DNA of 11,223 bases from Nitrospira sp. UBA6909 (lineage in GTDB: Bacteria; Nitrospirota; Nitrospiria; Nitrospirales; Nitrospiraceae), in the NCBI GenBank assembly GCA_002451055.1, contig DKBD01000074.1, positions 10,997 through 22,219 of the forward strand. Reading direction: 5' to 3'. The first letter of the stretch is position 1, and the number at the start of each line of letters is the position of its first letter. A program made the translations under genes and the position numbers. Below are positions 1 through 8,136 of the stretch, one piece after another. Under the pieces are notes generated by a model, which was not told where the DNA came from, did no database searches, and saw only the letters and a list, made by a program, of their open reading frames with translations.

Positions 1-681
1 GCCGCTCAGATCAAGGACAATCCGTTGCTACAGGACCTTACTGTCGTGATGCTTACCTCAGACGGTCTGAGCGAGAGGGCCCATTCTGGAGAAATCGATC
101 GTACCTACCGCCTCAAACTGGCCGGTTATATAGAGAAGCCTTTCTCACGCGAGCAACTGAACCGTGGGATCCTTGCCGCACAACGCCGTCGCCAGGGGTT
201 GTCTCCTGTACCTGAACAGAATGATCTAATGATGACGAAAGTCCTGCCCAAGCCCTTGCGCATTCTGGTTGCAGATGACTCAGAGGACAATCGCTTCCTC
301 ATGCAGGCATACCTCAAGAGCATGCCATATCATATTGATTTCGCCACAGATGGACGACTGGCTTTGGACATGGCGACGAAGGGTCACTATGAGGTAATTC
401 TCATGGATATGAATATGCCGGTGATGGACGGCTATGCCGCCACGCAAGCCATTCGTCAATGGGAGACGGACCATGGGGTGCCACCGATGACGATCCTGGC
501 ATTGACGGCTTCCGCGACCAAGCAAGACGCACAGCGTGCCGTGTCGGCTGGTTGCACTGCTCATCTCGCAAAACCGATCAGGAAAGGGACGCTTCTCCAA
601 GCTCTAGCGGATTACTCCGACAGGAGGGCGGAGTCTTTCCCGGAAGACTCGAATAGGCCTTTGGAGAAAAGAGCGGCATAG
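1..681 (+). CDS. C-terminal part of a hybrid sensor kinase (or REC-REC regulator), 5' end outside window
   Basis: The frame is open from base 1, so this is the last 226 residues of a longer protein. Residues 1-50 are the end of one receiver domain: the conserved Thr/Ser after beta-4 (T19/S20) and the Lys of a KP motif (K46) are visible. After a linker of about 35 residues, a complete second receiver runs from about 85 to 205, with the acidic pair D92-D93, phospho-acceptor D136 in an MDMNMPVMDG context, T169, and K191 in an AKP motif. All key residues are present, so the second receiver should be phosphorylatable. Tandem C-terminal receivers with the MNMPVMDG signature are typical of hybrid histidine kinases in phosphorelays. 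A stand-alone REC-REC regulator is the alternative, because the kinase part is not visible. The gene ends in TAG, and no clear terminator follows. Confidence 0.9.
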   Translation, partial: AAQIKDNPLLQDLTVVMLTSDGLSERAHSGEIDRTYRLKLAGYIEKPFSREQLNRGILAAQRRRQGLSPVPEQNDLMMTKVLPKPLRILVADDSEDNRFLMQAYLKSMPYHIDFATDGRLALDMATKGHYEVILMDMNMPVMDGYAATQAIRQWETDHGVPPMTILALTASATKQDAQRAVSAGCTAHLAKPIRKGTLLQALADYSDRRAESFPEDSNRPLEKRAA

Positions 682-929
682 CAGAGCATTGGACAATCCA
701 GCCAGTTGCACATTCGTCTACAAAACAGTGAAAGCACTTTGGTGAGTTCTCCTGCTCGATGGAGTAGATCAGTAGTGCACTGACCCTTCGACGGTGGTAC
801 ATCAGGCGTCAGACCTAGGTTTTCACTGTAATCCTTCCCCAGATGTTCACCCGTCTCCACCGGAAGCGACGGCTGTCCGGCCTTCGCAGCTGAAGCTGCT
901 TCGGCAGGGTAGGCTCAAGCCGTGGAGCT

Positions 930-943
930 TCACCGGCCGGTGA
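930..943. promoter_or_regulatory. 14-bp perfect palindrome, possible operator
   Basis: TCACCGGCCGGTGA is its own reverse complement over all 14 bases and lies in a non-coding spacer, 234 bases before the kinase start codon. Symmetric sites of this length are often bound by dimeric regulators, but no matching regulator is visible nearby. It could also be a chance GC-rich palindrome. Confidence 0.35.
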
Positions 944-1062
944 CCCGCTAAAACACCAGATCCCATTCACCCGGCATAGGCGCGACTCGATGAGTATTTG
1001 GGTAGAGAACTGGTTTGCGGAGCAAGCGCCACTTTTCATTGAACTTGGATATGCCATTTTAC

Positions 1063-1090
1063 TGGTCAATTGTCCTTGTTCCAATATACT
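1063..1090 (+). promoter_or_regulatory. Candidate sigma70-type promoter for the multi-PAS kinase
   Basis: TGGTCA (4 of 6 to TTGACA) lies 16 bases before TATACT (5 of 6 to TATAAT). Transcription would begin near 1097, leaving a leader of about 80 bases before the ATG at 1177. This fits the 1177 start and argues against coding from 1015 or 1051. It was found by eye only. Confidence 0.4.
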
Positions 1091-1176
1091 TATGTATTTG
1101 CGCATTCCGGTATCGGTCCATCGAGGCGATAACCAAAGGGTCATGTCTCTCTCCCCGATTTGTGGAGCGGCACCCC

Positions 1177-4100
1177 ATGTTGAGGAAAACGAGACGGGGA
1201 TCCGGTAAAGACGGCGTCCGCACGCCTGTTCGCAAGAAGGCCGTGAAGGCGAGCGACGATCTCTGTCGGGTGTTGTTTGAGTGGGGTGATGACGCGATCT
1301 TTCTGTTCGATCGCATGAGACGTTGCCTGGATGTGAATCCCACCGGCTGTCGTCTGCTCGGTTTATCTCGTCGGAAGGTACGAAACCGCTTGTTGACGGA
1401 AATCCTGCTGCCGTTCGGCGGCTCGGACGACTCGCGTCTGTTTCAAAGTCTTAGACGGGGTCAGACAAAAGCCTGCCGCGTACGGGTATGCGGGAACGAC
1501 GGCCGTGAAGTCGCAGCTGATGCTCGTGCGAAGGGGTTGGCGCAAGGGCGTACGCTTGTGGTGTTGCGCGAACGATCTGTCGGTTTGCCGATACATGAGC
1601 ACCGCCAAGAGTCTGAACAATTTCTCGATTCCGTCTTGGAACATCTTCCCGATATGCTCTTCATTAAGGACGCAACAGATCTGCGGTTCGTCCGCTTCAA
1701 CAAGGCAGGCGAGGAGTTGTTGGGGTACAGCCGCGAGGAACTCTTGGGTAAGAACGATTACGACTTTTTCCCCAAACATGAAGCGGACTTCTTCACCGCA
1801 AAGGACCGTGAGGTGTTGGCCAGCGGTCGCATGCTTGACATTGCGGAAGAGCCGATTCGGACACGAGCCCAAGGGGTACGCCTGCTCCATACAAAAAAGA
1901 TTCCGATTCTTTCTGAGGATGGGAAGCCCAGGTATCTTCTTGGTTTGTCGGAAGACATCACGGAACAGTATCAACTACATGTGCGGGAGGCCGAACGAAG
2001 ACAGGGGCTGAAGCGATTGGCTGAGTTGAGTCTCATGCTTTCCGGCGATCCTGCCGAGGTTTTTGATCAATCGGTACGTGTCATCGGTGAGCTGTTTTCG
2101 GTAAAAGTGGTGTGTGTGTCCGAGATCGTCGGCGAGAATCTGCATTTCAAATCCGTCTATATCGATGGGCAGGTGTTTCGAGATACCGGAACGTGTCCCT
2201 TGACCGTGACCCCCTGTGCGACGGTGAAAGCGTCCAACGACTTACAGGTGTTCGATCAGGTCATGGAACGGTTTCCCCACGCATCATTTCTCAAAGATCA
2301 TCGGGCCGTTGCGTACTGCGGGATTCCAGCAGTGGACCACGGGGGGCAAGTGGTGGCTGTGACGTGTCTGGTGGACGACAGACCTCATGAGTTTACCGTG
2401 GAAGACCAATACATCTTGCGGATTTTCGGGCAACGGATTGCCGAGGAGTTCGAGCGCAAAAGGGACATGGCCGAGCGCAAAGGGATTCAAGATCGGTTGC
2501 GGGCCAGCGAAACCAGGCTGGAAACTCTTCTCTCCTCCTCACCAGCCGTTCTGTATTCCTGCAAGGCGACGGGTGATTACGGTGTGACGTTCGTATCGGA
2601 CAACGTGGCGAAGATCTTTGGGTACTCTTCTGATGAGTTTATTGCGGAATCAGGATTTTGGGCCGAACGGATTCACCCCGACGATCGTGAGCGGGTTTTT
2701 GAGGAGTTGCTGCGTCTGTTCGATTGCGGAACGTATGCGCACGAGTACCGATTCTTACACAAAGATGGGACTTATCGGTGGGTCCTGGACGAATTCGAGG
2801 TTGTCCGCGATACGGAGGGAAAGCCGATTGAGCTGATTGGTTGCATGAGCGACATTACCCTGCGCAAACGGGCTGAGTTACAGGCTCTCGAAAGTGAGTC
2901 GCGATTCCGCCATGTGGTACAGAACTTGCCAATCGGCCTTGTGTTGGTCGATGAGAGCGGTGCGATCATCATGGTGAACCGCGAAATGGAAAAGCTGTTC
3001 GGGTATGGGGGTGAGGAGCTGATCGGTCAATCGATCGATCGACTGCTGCCGAGCAGGTTTCGGTCTGGGCATGCCGCGAGCCGGCAGGGATTTGTGCGCA
3101 ACCCACAGACAAGACAAATGGGTCAGGGGCGCGAGCTGTTCGCGGTACGGCGAGACGGGTCCGAGTTTCCCGTAGAAATCGGCCTTACTATCATAAACCT
3201 CGCTCAGGGCGTACAGGTATTGGCGAGCATCACGGACATCTCGGAGCGCAGAAAGAGCGAGGAGGTGCTGTGCGCAAGCGAAGCAAAGTATCGCCGGATC
3301 GTAGAGACGGCAATAGAGGGAATTTGGCAAATCGACGAGTACGGCATCACGACCTTTGTGAATCGCCAGATGGCTGAGATGCTCGGCTATCGCGTCGACG
3401 AGATGATGGGGCGCTCGTTGTTTGACTTCATGGACGAAGAGGCGAGACTGACAGCCAAGTTGGCGGTTGAACGCCGGCGTCAGGGGGTTGCCGAGCAGCA
3501 AGAATTCCGGTTTCAACGGAAGGATGGCGAACCGATTTGGACAAGGATTTCAACCAATCCGTTTATGGACGAAGCGGGGCGCTATATCGGCGCGTTGGCG
3601 CTGGTATCCGACATCACTCAGAGCAAGGCTGATCGCGAGCGGATCGAGGCGGCTGAGCGGCAACTCCGAAACGTGATGGATTCGTTGTTGGTGTTTGTCG
3701 GGGTGTTCTCACCCGACAGTATATTCCTCGACGCAAACCGAGCGCCGTTCGAGGCGGCCGGGCTGCAACAAAAAGATGCCATCGGGAAGCGATATCGTGA
3801 TACCTACTGGGCCTCCGATTTGCCGGAATCCAGTCGGATGGTTGAGGACGCGATCGCTCGTGCAGCGCAGGGCGAAGTTGTGCGGGCTGAGGTGCCAGTC
3901 AGGGTCGCTCATGATTGTGTGTTGATCATGGATGCTTTTTTCAACCCGATCCGTGACCGCAAAGGTCGTGTGAGCCAGGTCATCGCTTCGGGTATCGACA
4001 TCACCGATCGCAAACGGGCCGAGGAAGTTCTGCGGACGAATGAAGAACGTCTGCGGTTAGCTTTGCGTGCCTCGAAGCAAGGTCTATACGATCTCGATCT

Positions 4101-5868
4101 GACAACAGGCAAGGCCGAAGTCAACGACGACTACGCGACGATGCTGGGCTACGATCCCGCCGAATTTGAAGAAACCAATGCACGGTGGGTCGAGCGATTG
4201 CACCCTGAGGACAGGGAGAAGGTCTATGCCACGTATCAGTCCTATCTTCAAGGAGAACTTCCTTCCTATGAGATAGAATTCCGCCAGCGTACGAAAGCAG
4301 GCGACTGGAAATGGATTCTCTCTATCGGCAGCATCGTGTCCAGGAGTGAGGGGGGAATCCCGCTGCGGATGCTCGGCACACACCTTGACATCTCAGAACG
4401 AAAACAGGCAGAGCTGGCGATGAAACGACAGGAAGCGCTGCTGGACAGCTTTTTCTCGCAATCGCTGGACGGCTGTTTTTTTATGATGCTCGATGAACCG
4501 GTGGAATGGAACGCCGCCGTCGACAAGGACCAGGTGCTCGAGCAGATCTTCGCCCGTCAGCGTCTCACGAGGGTCAATGATGCCATGCTGGTGCAATACG
4601 GCGGCAGTCGGGAACATTTCATCGGCCTGACCCCGAACGATCTCTTCGCGCACGATCTCTCGAGCGGGAAAGAAGTCTGGCGTTCGATGTTGGACCGGGG
4701 AAGACTGGCCGTTCAAACCGTCGAAAAGAAGCTGGACGGGACTCGTATGTGGATTGAAGGCGAGTATGTCTGTCTCTACGACGAACAAGGACGCTTCATC
4801 GGCCACTTTGGTGTTCAGCGAGAAATCACCGCGCAAAAACTCATGGAGAATGACTTGCGCATTAACGCCGCACGTCTGAGTGAGGCCCAACATCTTGCCA
4901 GGTTGGGAAACTGGGAGTTGGATTTGCGGTCCAATGAACTCGTCTGGTCGGATGAAATCTTCCGGATCTTCGAGATCGATAAAATGCGAATGGACGCTTC
5001 ATATAAGGCGTTTCTCGAAGTCGTCCATCCTGATGACCGGGCGATGGTCGACGACGCTTATACGAATTCCGTGGGGGAGCGCAAACCGTATTCGATTGTC
5101 CATCGGCTGATGATGCCGGATGGGCGAATCAAATATGTGCATGAACGGGGTGAGACAGACTATGACTCGAGCGGCTGCCCGATTCGATCGCACGGCACCG
5201 TGCAGGATGTGACTAATCGTCAACTGGCGAAATTGCAGATTGAAAAGTCGCTGCGCGAAAAGGAAATGCTGTTGCGTGAGATACACCATCGGGTCAAGAA
5301 CAATCTGCAGATCATTTCGAGCCTGCTGTATTTCCAGTCGAAAAAGATCCGCGACTCCGAAGATCTCGCGGTGTTTTCCGAGGGGCAGAATCGATTGAGG
5401 AGCATGATCCTGGTGCATGAGAATTTGTATCGCTCGGACGATCTCATGCACATCGAGGTCGGTGACTACTTGCGCGCCTTGACTGATGGCATCCGCCAAT
5501 CGTACATGCCAATGAGTATGAGAGTCGATCTTGCCATCGACATCCAGCCGATGGGGTTGCCGCTGGAAATTGCGATGCCTGTCGGGATGATCGTGAATGA
5601 GTTGCTGAGCAACGTGTATAAGTATGCATTTCCGGACGAGCGCCGGGGTGTTGTGCGGATTGGCGTGATTCCAATGGAAGGCGCCTTTGAAATTGGAGTC
5701 GACGATAACGGAGTGGGCCTCCCCCAGGGGATCGATTTGGAGCGGCCGATGACATTCGGATTGCAGTTGGTCCACGGATTGACTTCGCAACTGGGCGGCA
5801 GGCTTTCGTGTGAACGGAACGGGGGAACCTCAGTCCGTGTGCATGTGCCAATCCCCCAGCAGGCGTGA
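1177..5868 (+). CDS. Large soluble multi-PAS/GAF sensor histidine kinase, HisKA_2 type
   Basis: The protein has 1563 residues. Modules read in order: a degenerate PAS at about 27-130; PAS 148-275; GAF-like 276-430; PAS 440-568; PAS 568-695; PAS 697-829; PAS 830-950; PAS 951-1079; PAS 1080-1224; PAS 1225-1358; then the kinase core 1359-1563. Most PAS units end in a typical DIT/DIS motif followed by a coiled linker. The core has REIHHRVKNNLQ, with the HisKA_2 phospho-acceptor most likely H1371, an N box with N1474 and N1479, a G1 box DDNGVG (1509-1514), and FGLQLV (from 1527). It should autophosphorylate on cytoplasmic ligand or redox cues. No membrane segment or receiver is seen and no response regulator is adjacent, so its partner is unknown. 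The start is set by GGAG at 1164-1167, nine bases before ATG. The frame is open further upstream (TTG 1015, ATG 1051), but those starts lack a ribosome binding site. Confidence 0.93.
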   Translation: MLRKTRRGSGKDGVRTPVRKKAVKASDDLCRVLFEWGDDAIFLFDRMRRCLDVNPTGCRLLGLSRRKVRNRLLTEILLPFGGSDDSRLFQSLRRGQTKACRVRVCGNDGREVAADARAKGLAQGRTLVVLRERSVGLPIHEHRQESEQFLDSVLEHLPDMLFIKDATDLRFVRFNKAGEELLGYSREELLGKNDYDFFPKHEADFFTAKDREVLASGRMLDIAEEPIRTRAQGVRLLHTKKIPILSEDGKPRYLLGLSEDITEQYQLHVREAERRQGLKRLAELSLMLSGDPAEVFDQSVRVIGELFSVKVVCVSEIVGENLHFKSVYIDGQVFRDTGTCPLTVTPCATVKASNDLQVFDQVMERFPHASFLKDHRAVAYCGIPAVDHGGQVVAVTCLVDDRPHEFTVEDQYILRIFGQRIAEEFERKRDMAERKGIQDRLRASETRLETLLSSSPAVLYSCKATGDYGVTFVSDNVAKIFGYSSDEFIAESGFWAERIHPDDRERVFEELLRLFDCGTYAHEYRFLHKDGTYRWVLDEFEVVRDTEGKPIELIGCMSDITLRKRAELQALESESRFRHVVQNLPIGLVLVDESGAIIMVNREMEKLFGYGGEELIGQSIDRLLPSRFRSGHAASRQGFVRNPQTRQMGQGRELFAVRRDGSEFPVEIGLTIINLAQGVQVLASITDISERRKSEEVLCASEAKYRRIVETAIEGIWQIDEYGITTFVNRQMAEMLGYRVDEMMGRSLFDFMDEEARLTAKLAVERRRQGVAEQQEFRFQRKDGEPIWTRISTNPFMDEAGRYIGALALVSDITQSKADRERIEAAERQLRNVMDSLLVFVGVFSPDSIFLDANRAPFEAAGLQQKDAIGKRYRDTYWASDLPESSRMVEDAIARAAQGEVVRAEVPVRVAHDCVLIMDAFFNPIRDRKGRVSQVIASGIDITDRKRAEEVLRTNEERLRLALRASKQGLYDLDLTTGKAEVNDDYATMLGYDPAEFEETNARWVERLHPEDREKVYATYQSYLQGELPSYEIEFRQRTKAGDWKWILSIGSIVSRSEGGIPLRMLGTHLDISERKQAELAMKRQEALLDSFFSQSLDGCFFMMLDEPVEWNAAVDKDQVLEQIFARQRLTRVNDAMLVQYGGSREHFIGLTPNDLFAHDLSSGKEVWRSMLDRGRLAVQTVEKKLDGTRMWIEGEYVCLYDEQGRFIGHFGVQREITAQKLMENDLRINAARLSEAQHLARLGNWELDLRSNELVWSDEIFRIFEIDKMRMDASYKAFLEVVHPDDRAMVDDAYTNSVGERKPYSIVHRLMMPDGRIKYVHERGETDYDSSGCPIRSHGTVQDVTNRQLAKLQIEKSLREKEMLLREIHHRVKNNLQIISSLLYFQSKKIRDSEDLAVFSEGQNRLRSMILVHENLYRSDDLMHIEVGDYLRALTDGIRQSYMPMSMRVDLAIDIQPMGLPLEIAMPVGMIVNELLSNVYKYAFPDERRGVVRIGVIPMEGAFEIGVDDNGVGLPQGIDLERPMTFGLQLVHGLTSQLGGRLSCERNGGTSVRVHVPIPQQA

Positions 5869-5954
5869 CAACGATGTTCCATTGTCGTGTCCTGCGCGGA
5901 TTCGTTGTGGAATATGCAGTCTTCTGTGACGCCCTCCCACGCATGAACGAGGGA

Positions 5955-5988
5955 TCGGCGACTCCATCTCAACGGATGGAGTCGCCGA
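5955..5988. terminator. Strong hairpin in convergent gap (14-bp stem), likely bidirectional terminator
   Basis: TCGGCGACTCCATC (5955-5968) pairs perfectly with GATGGAGTCGCCGA (5975-5988) around a 6-base loop. It lies between the plus-strand kinase and the minus-strand helix-hairpin-helix gene, so it could terminate both. Neither side has a clear run of T, so it is not a textbook intrinsic terminator. It may act as a 3' stabiliser or a U-less terminator. Confidence 0.55.
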
Positions 5989-6001
5989 AGACTCAACAGG
6001 G

Positions 6002-6023
6002 CCGACGGCTGTCAAGCTGTCGG
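6002..6023. terminator. Second hairpin just after the helix-hairpin-helix gene stop
   Basis: CCGACGGCT (6002-6010) pairs with AGCTGTCGG (6015-6023) around loop GTCA. All nine positions pair, counting one G-U. It begins 7 bases beyond the stop codon of the minus-strand gene, as expected for its terminator, but there is no T tract. Confidence 0.4.
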
Positions 6024-6029
6024 TCGCCT

Positions 6030-6416
6030 CTACTCATGCTTGCCGAAGTTGGGTTTCCGCATGTCCGGACTTTCCGCTGTCTTTTCTCCCTCGGTGTCCT
6101 TTGCACTGATTCGATCACGAATTCTGTCATAGGCTTTGATCGGCAGAACCTTGCGGGTCTTTAGATCGTCCACGGATGTGTATGGGCGACCCGCCACAAT
6201 CTTGCGGGCGTTGGCGGTTCCAATGCCTGGAAGCGAGCGCAGGGCCGTGAGTGTAGCTGAATTGATGTCGATCCGGCTATTCGGCAGATTGCTCTCCTGA
6301 GTGGAAAGTTCAGCGCCCGGTTTGGTTTGTGACGGCGGCGCCGCGCCGGCCGACGTTGTCACGACGAGGGCGATCAGAGCAACCGAATGGACGAGGAAAT
6401 GAGTTATCTTCTTCAT
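6030..6416 (-). CDS. Exported ComEA-like helix-hairpin-helix protein
   Basis: The protein has 128 residues. The N-terminus MKK plus a hydrophobic stretch (about 7-22) and a small-residue site TSAGA-A near residues 22-26 look like a cleavable Sec signal peptide, so the mature protein is probably periplasmic. Residues 49-103 form a helix-hairpin-helix module of the ComEA/HHH_3 kind: the DINSA start, the LPGIG hairpin at 62-66, the AGRPY turn and the final helix KAYDRIRDRI. In the family this binds DNA without sequence specificity, and ComEA takes up DNA during transformation. No other competence genes are near, so a DNA-uptake role is only a possibility. The tail after 105 is charged and probably disordered. 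The start at 6416 has AAGGAGG at 6423-6429, six bases before ATG. A TTG seven codons upstream would overlap that site and is rejected. Confidence 0.88.
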   Translation of the reverse strand: MKKITHFLVHSVALIALVVTTSAGAAPPSQTKPGAELSTQESNLPNSRIDINSATLTALRSLPGIGTANARKIVAGRPYTSVDDLKTRKVLPIKAYDRIRDRISAKDTEGEKTAESPDMRKPNFGKHE

Positions 6417-6720
6417 AGCAATCCTCCTTGATCTCAAAATACCGTGATGGACTGTTGCGATCTGAACCGTGCGCCTCGGTCACAGTCGAGCTGTTTCATG
6501 CCGGCACAGGAGCTGCTGCGAGAACCGTTCCAGCTTCGAAGATGTGGAAAAGTCAGTGGTGGATCGATGCGCCTGTTCTGCGCTGTATCGTCACAGGATG
6601 AGATTCGTATCGTAAGGGATACCATCAAGGTCGTGCAGGCAATGGAATCCCTCTGCCGGTTTAGGGTTGTGTCGTGTTGGTCTTGTGGTTCATGGTGCGT
6701 CGTGAGGAGCCACCATGGAA
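6417..6720. other. 304-bp spacer upstream of the helix-hairpin-helix gene
   Basis: This spacer separates the end of the minus-strand YihY-family gene from the start of the next minus-strand gene. It contains the ribosome binding site of the latter and a bulged inverted repeat at its far end. A 64-codon minus-strand frame at 6434-6628 and an overlapping plus-strand frame show no recognisable protein features and are not called. I found no convincing promoter; a TATTTT-like box on the minus strand near 6439 has no good partner. Confidence 0.5.
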
Positions 6721-6721
6721 C
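6688..6721. terminator. Bulged inverted repeat at the YihY-family stop codon
   Basis: GTTCATGGTG (6688-6697) pairs with CACCATGGAAC (6711-6721) with one bulged G and a 13-base loop. It touches the stop codon of the minus-strand gene (6721-6723). It could be that gene's terminator, but no T run follows on the minus strand. Confidence 0.3.
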
Positions 6722-8106
6722 TATGTCAATGAGGAACGTTCCGATTGGGTGTTCTGGGGGGGGATCCCTGCCGTCCCCGACGATTCCATTCTTTGGAGGG
6801 CAAGGGAGCGTAAGGTGTGGCCAGCGAGCGTCTGAGCCGCAGCCGCATCTCGCCGGCGCAGGAGGGTTTCGAGGGGATCATCCGGAAGAACGGGGATGCT
6901 CATGCCGGCTGGACTTCCGTCTCGCACGATGTCGAGGATTTCTTTGATCGAGATCAACTCCGGTGGTTTGATCAGGCTCACGCCCTCCGGTTCTTTGATG
7001 ATGCCGATCATCCCGGCCTCAGTCAGACGTTCCAACTCTTCGGACACGAGAGCGTCTGGTAAGTTGAGTTTCAGGCTAAGCTCGGAGGAGCGGGGAGGGC
7101 GGTCTCCTTGGAGGTATCGGCAAGCTAAGGCCAGCAGCAGGTTCATCGTCACGCGCTCTCGAAACGCAGGGGTTCCCCGCTGCCACAGCTGCCGCGACAG
7201 GTAGGCGGTCGGATGTTGATGAAAGAATGAGAATTGGGCCCCGATCAAGATGATCAGCCAACCGGCGTAGAGCCAGAGTAAGAACAAGACCAGGACGGCG
7301 AAGCTTGAGTAAATCGCACTGTACTTGGCTGATGCGGTCACGAACTTCGCAAAAGCTTCCCCGGCAGCGCCCCAGAGGATGGCGGCGGAAACACCGCCGA
7401 CTAAGGCTGAGGTCACATGGACCTGGGTGTAGGGAATGAATTTGTACAAAAAGGTGAATACCGCGCAGAGCATGATGAATGGTATAAGCTCTGCGCTCCA
7501 CACCAGCAGTGTGCCGAACGGTTCAATATCCATGAGCCACTGCACCAATGCGTGGCTCTGCAGAGAAGCCAGAGCGCCGAACGCCGTGAACACCAGGACT
7601 GGTCCGGCCAAGACCACGCTGAGATAATCGGTGAACTTTCTGCTCCAGGGGCGCCCTTGGCGGACCATCCAGATGGCATTCAACGCCTGCTCGATCTTAT
7701 CGACGAGCGAGTAGCTGGTATAAAAGAGGCCCGCGATACCGACCATTCCCAATATGCCGATCTTGAGGTTGTCGACAAAATCGATGACTCTGCCGGTAAT
7801 CTCGATGCTTTTGGGGCCGAGCGGTTCCAGCGTTTGAGCCAGCAACGGTTCGATTTGATGATGGACGCCGAACGCTTTCAAGACCGAAAACATGACGGCG
7901 AGAAACGGAACCAAGGATAGGAGCGTGGTAAAGACCAACCCTGCCGCGCGTGCATCAAGCAGCCGCGGTCGAAACTCAAGCGCCACCGCAATGATCAATC
8001 GGAGCGTGTGCAGGGCCGCACGCTTGAAAAGCGGCAAAGCGGCGAGATCTGTGCTCCACAGGTCGTGTTTCACAAGCCGTTCGAGACGTTCATGACCGGT
8101 GGCCAT
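6721..8106 (-). CDS. YihY/virulence factor BrkB family inner-membrane protein with winged-helix-like tail
   Basis: The protein has 461 residues. The amphipathic N-terminus leads to about six membrane segments (roughly 55-80, 112-135, 160-182, 198-222, 233-255, 264-292). The family's core motifs are present: ARAAGLVFTTLLSLVPFLAV near the first helix, SLVDKIEQALNAIW at 133-146, FIPYTQVHVTSALVGG at 223-238, and YSAIYSSFAVLVLFLLWLY at 262-280. Transport substrate and function are not established for the family; the old RNase BN label for YihY is considered wrong. Residues 315-395 are soluble, with a helix-turn-helix/winged-helix look (LNLPDALVSEELERLTEAGMI, then a beta wing, then ISIKEILDIVRDG). 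Long UPF0761 members carry similar tails. The last 65 residues are low-complexity. The ATG at 8106 has an AAAGGA site six bases upstream. It appears monocistronic. Confidence 0.9.
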   Translation of the reverse strand: MATGHERLERLVKHDLWSTDLAALPLFKRAALHTLRLIIAVALEFRPRLLDARAAGLVFTTLLSLVPFLAVMFSVLKAFGVHHQIEPLLAQTLEPLGPKSIEITGRVIDFVDNLKIGILGMVGIAGLFYTSYSLVDKIEQALNAIWMVRQGRPWSRKFTDYLSVVLAGPVLVFTAFGALASLQSHALVQWLMDIEPFGTLLVWSAELIPFIMLCAVFTFLYKFIPYTQVHVTSALVGGVSAAILWGAAGEAFAKFVTASAKYSAIYSSFAVLVLFLLWLYAGWLIILIGAQFSFFHQHPTAYLSRQLWQRGTPAFRERVTMNLLLALACRYLQGDRPPRSSELSLKLNLPDALVSEELERLTEAGMIGIIKEPEGVSLIKPPELISIKEILDIVRDGSPAGMSIPVLPDDPLETLLRRRDAAAAQTLAGHTLRSLALQRMESSGTAGIPPQNTQSERSSLT

Positions 8107-8136
8107 CGTTGATCCTTTCTCCTCCCTGCCAGGGAC

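Larger units (their letters stand above)
682..1176. other. 495-bp spacer between two signalling genes
   Basis: I can support no gene here on either strand. Reading frames that cross it have atypical composition (rich in Cys, Trp and Arg), lack convincing ribosome binding sites and resemble no family I know. Visible structure: a 14-bp perfect palindrome at 930-943, a small hairpin GCAGC-TGAA-GCTGC at 886-899, and a promoter-like pair at 1063-1090. GC-rich sequence at about 850-945 gives way to AT-richer sequence after 1030, consistent with a control region close to the downstream kinase gene. What the first 300 bases do is unknown. Confidence 0.6.

Noticed and set aside
815..1144. 109-codon minus-strand frame in the spacer
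   Set aside because: Composition is unlike the real genes (many Trp, Cys and Arg), it overlaps the kinase promoter region, and no family resemblance is seen.
1015..1176. N-terminal extension of the multi-PAS kinase from TTG 1015 or ATG 1051, giving a hydrophobic N-terminus
   Set aside because: Neither start has a ribosome binding site, the promoter candidate at 1063-1090 lies inside the extension, and ATG 1177 has GGAG at ideal spacing. The hydrophobic stretch is probably AT-rich non-coding sequence read in frame.
1363..1974. 203-codon minus-strand frame opposite the first PAS modules
   Set aside because: It is antisense to clear PAS coding sequence, with no domain signature.
4999..5790. 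263-codon minus-strand frame opposite the kinase core
   Set aside because: It lies entirely antisense to conserved HisKA_2/HATPase sequence and is His- and Gln-rich in the manner of a codon-bias shadow.
6434..6628. 64-codon minus-strand frame upstream of the helix-hairpin-helix gene
   Set aside because: Its end overlaps the untranslated leader of the next gene, there is no domain, and the composition is irregular.
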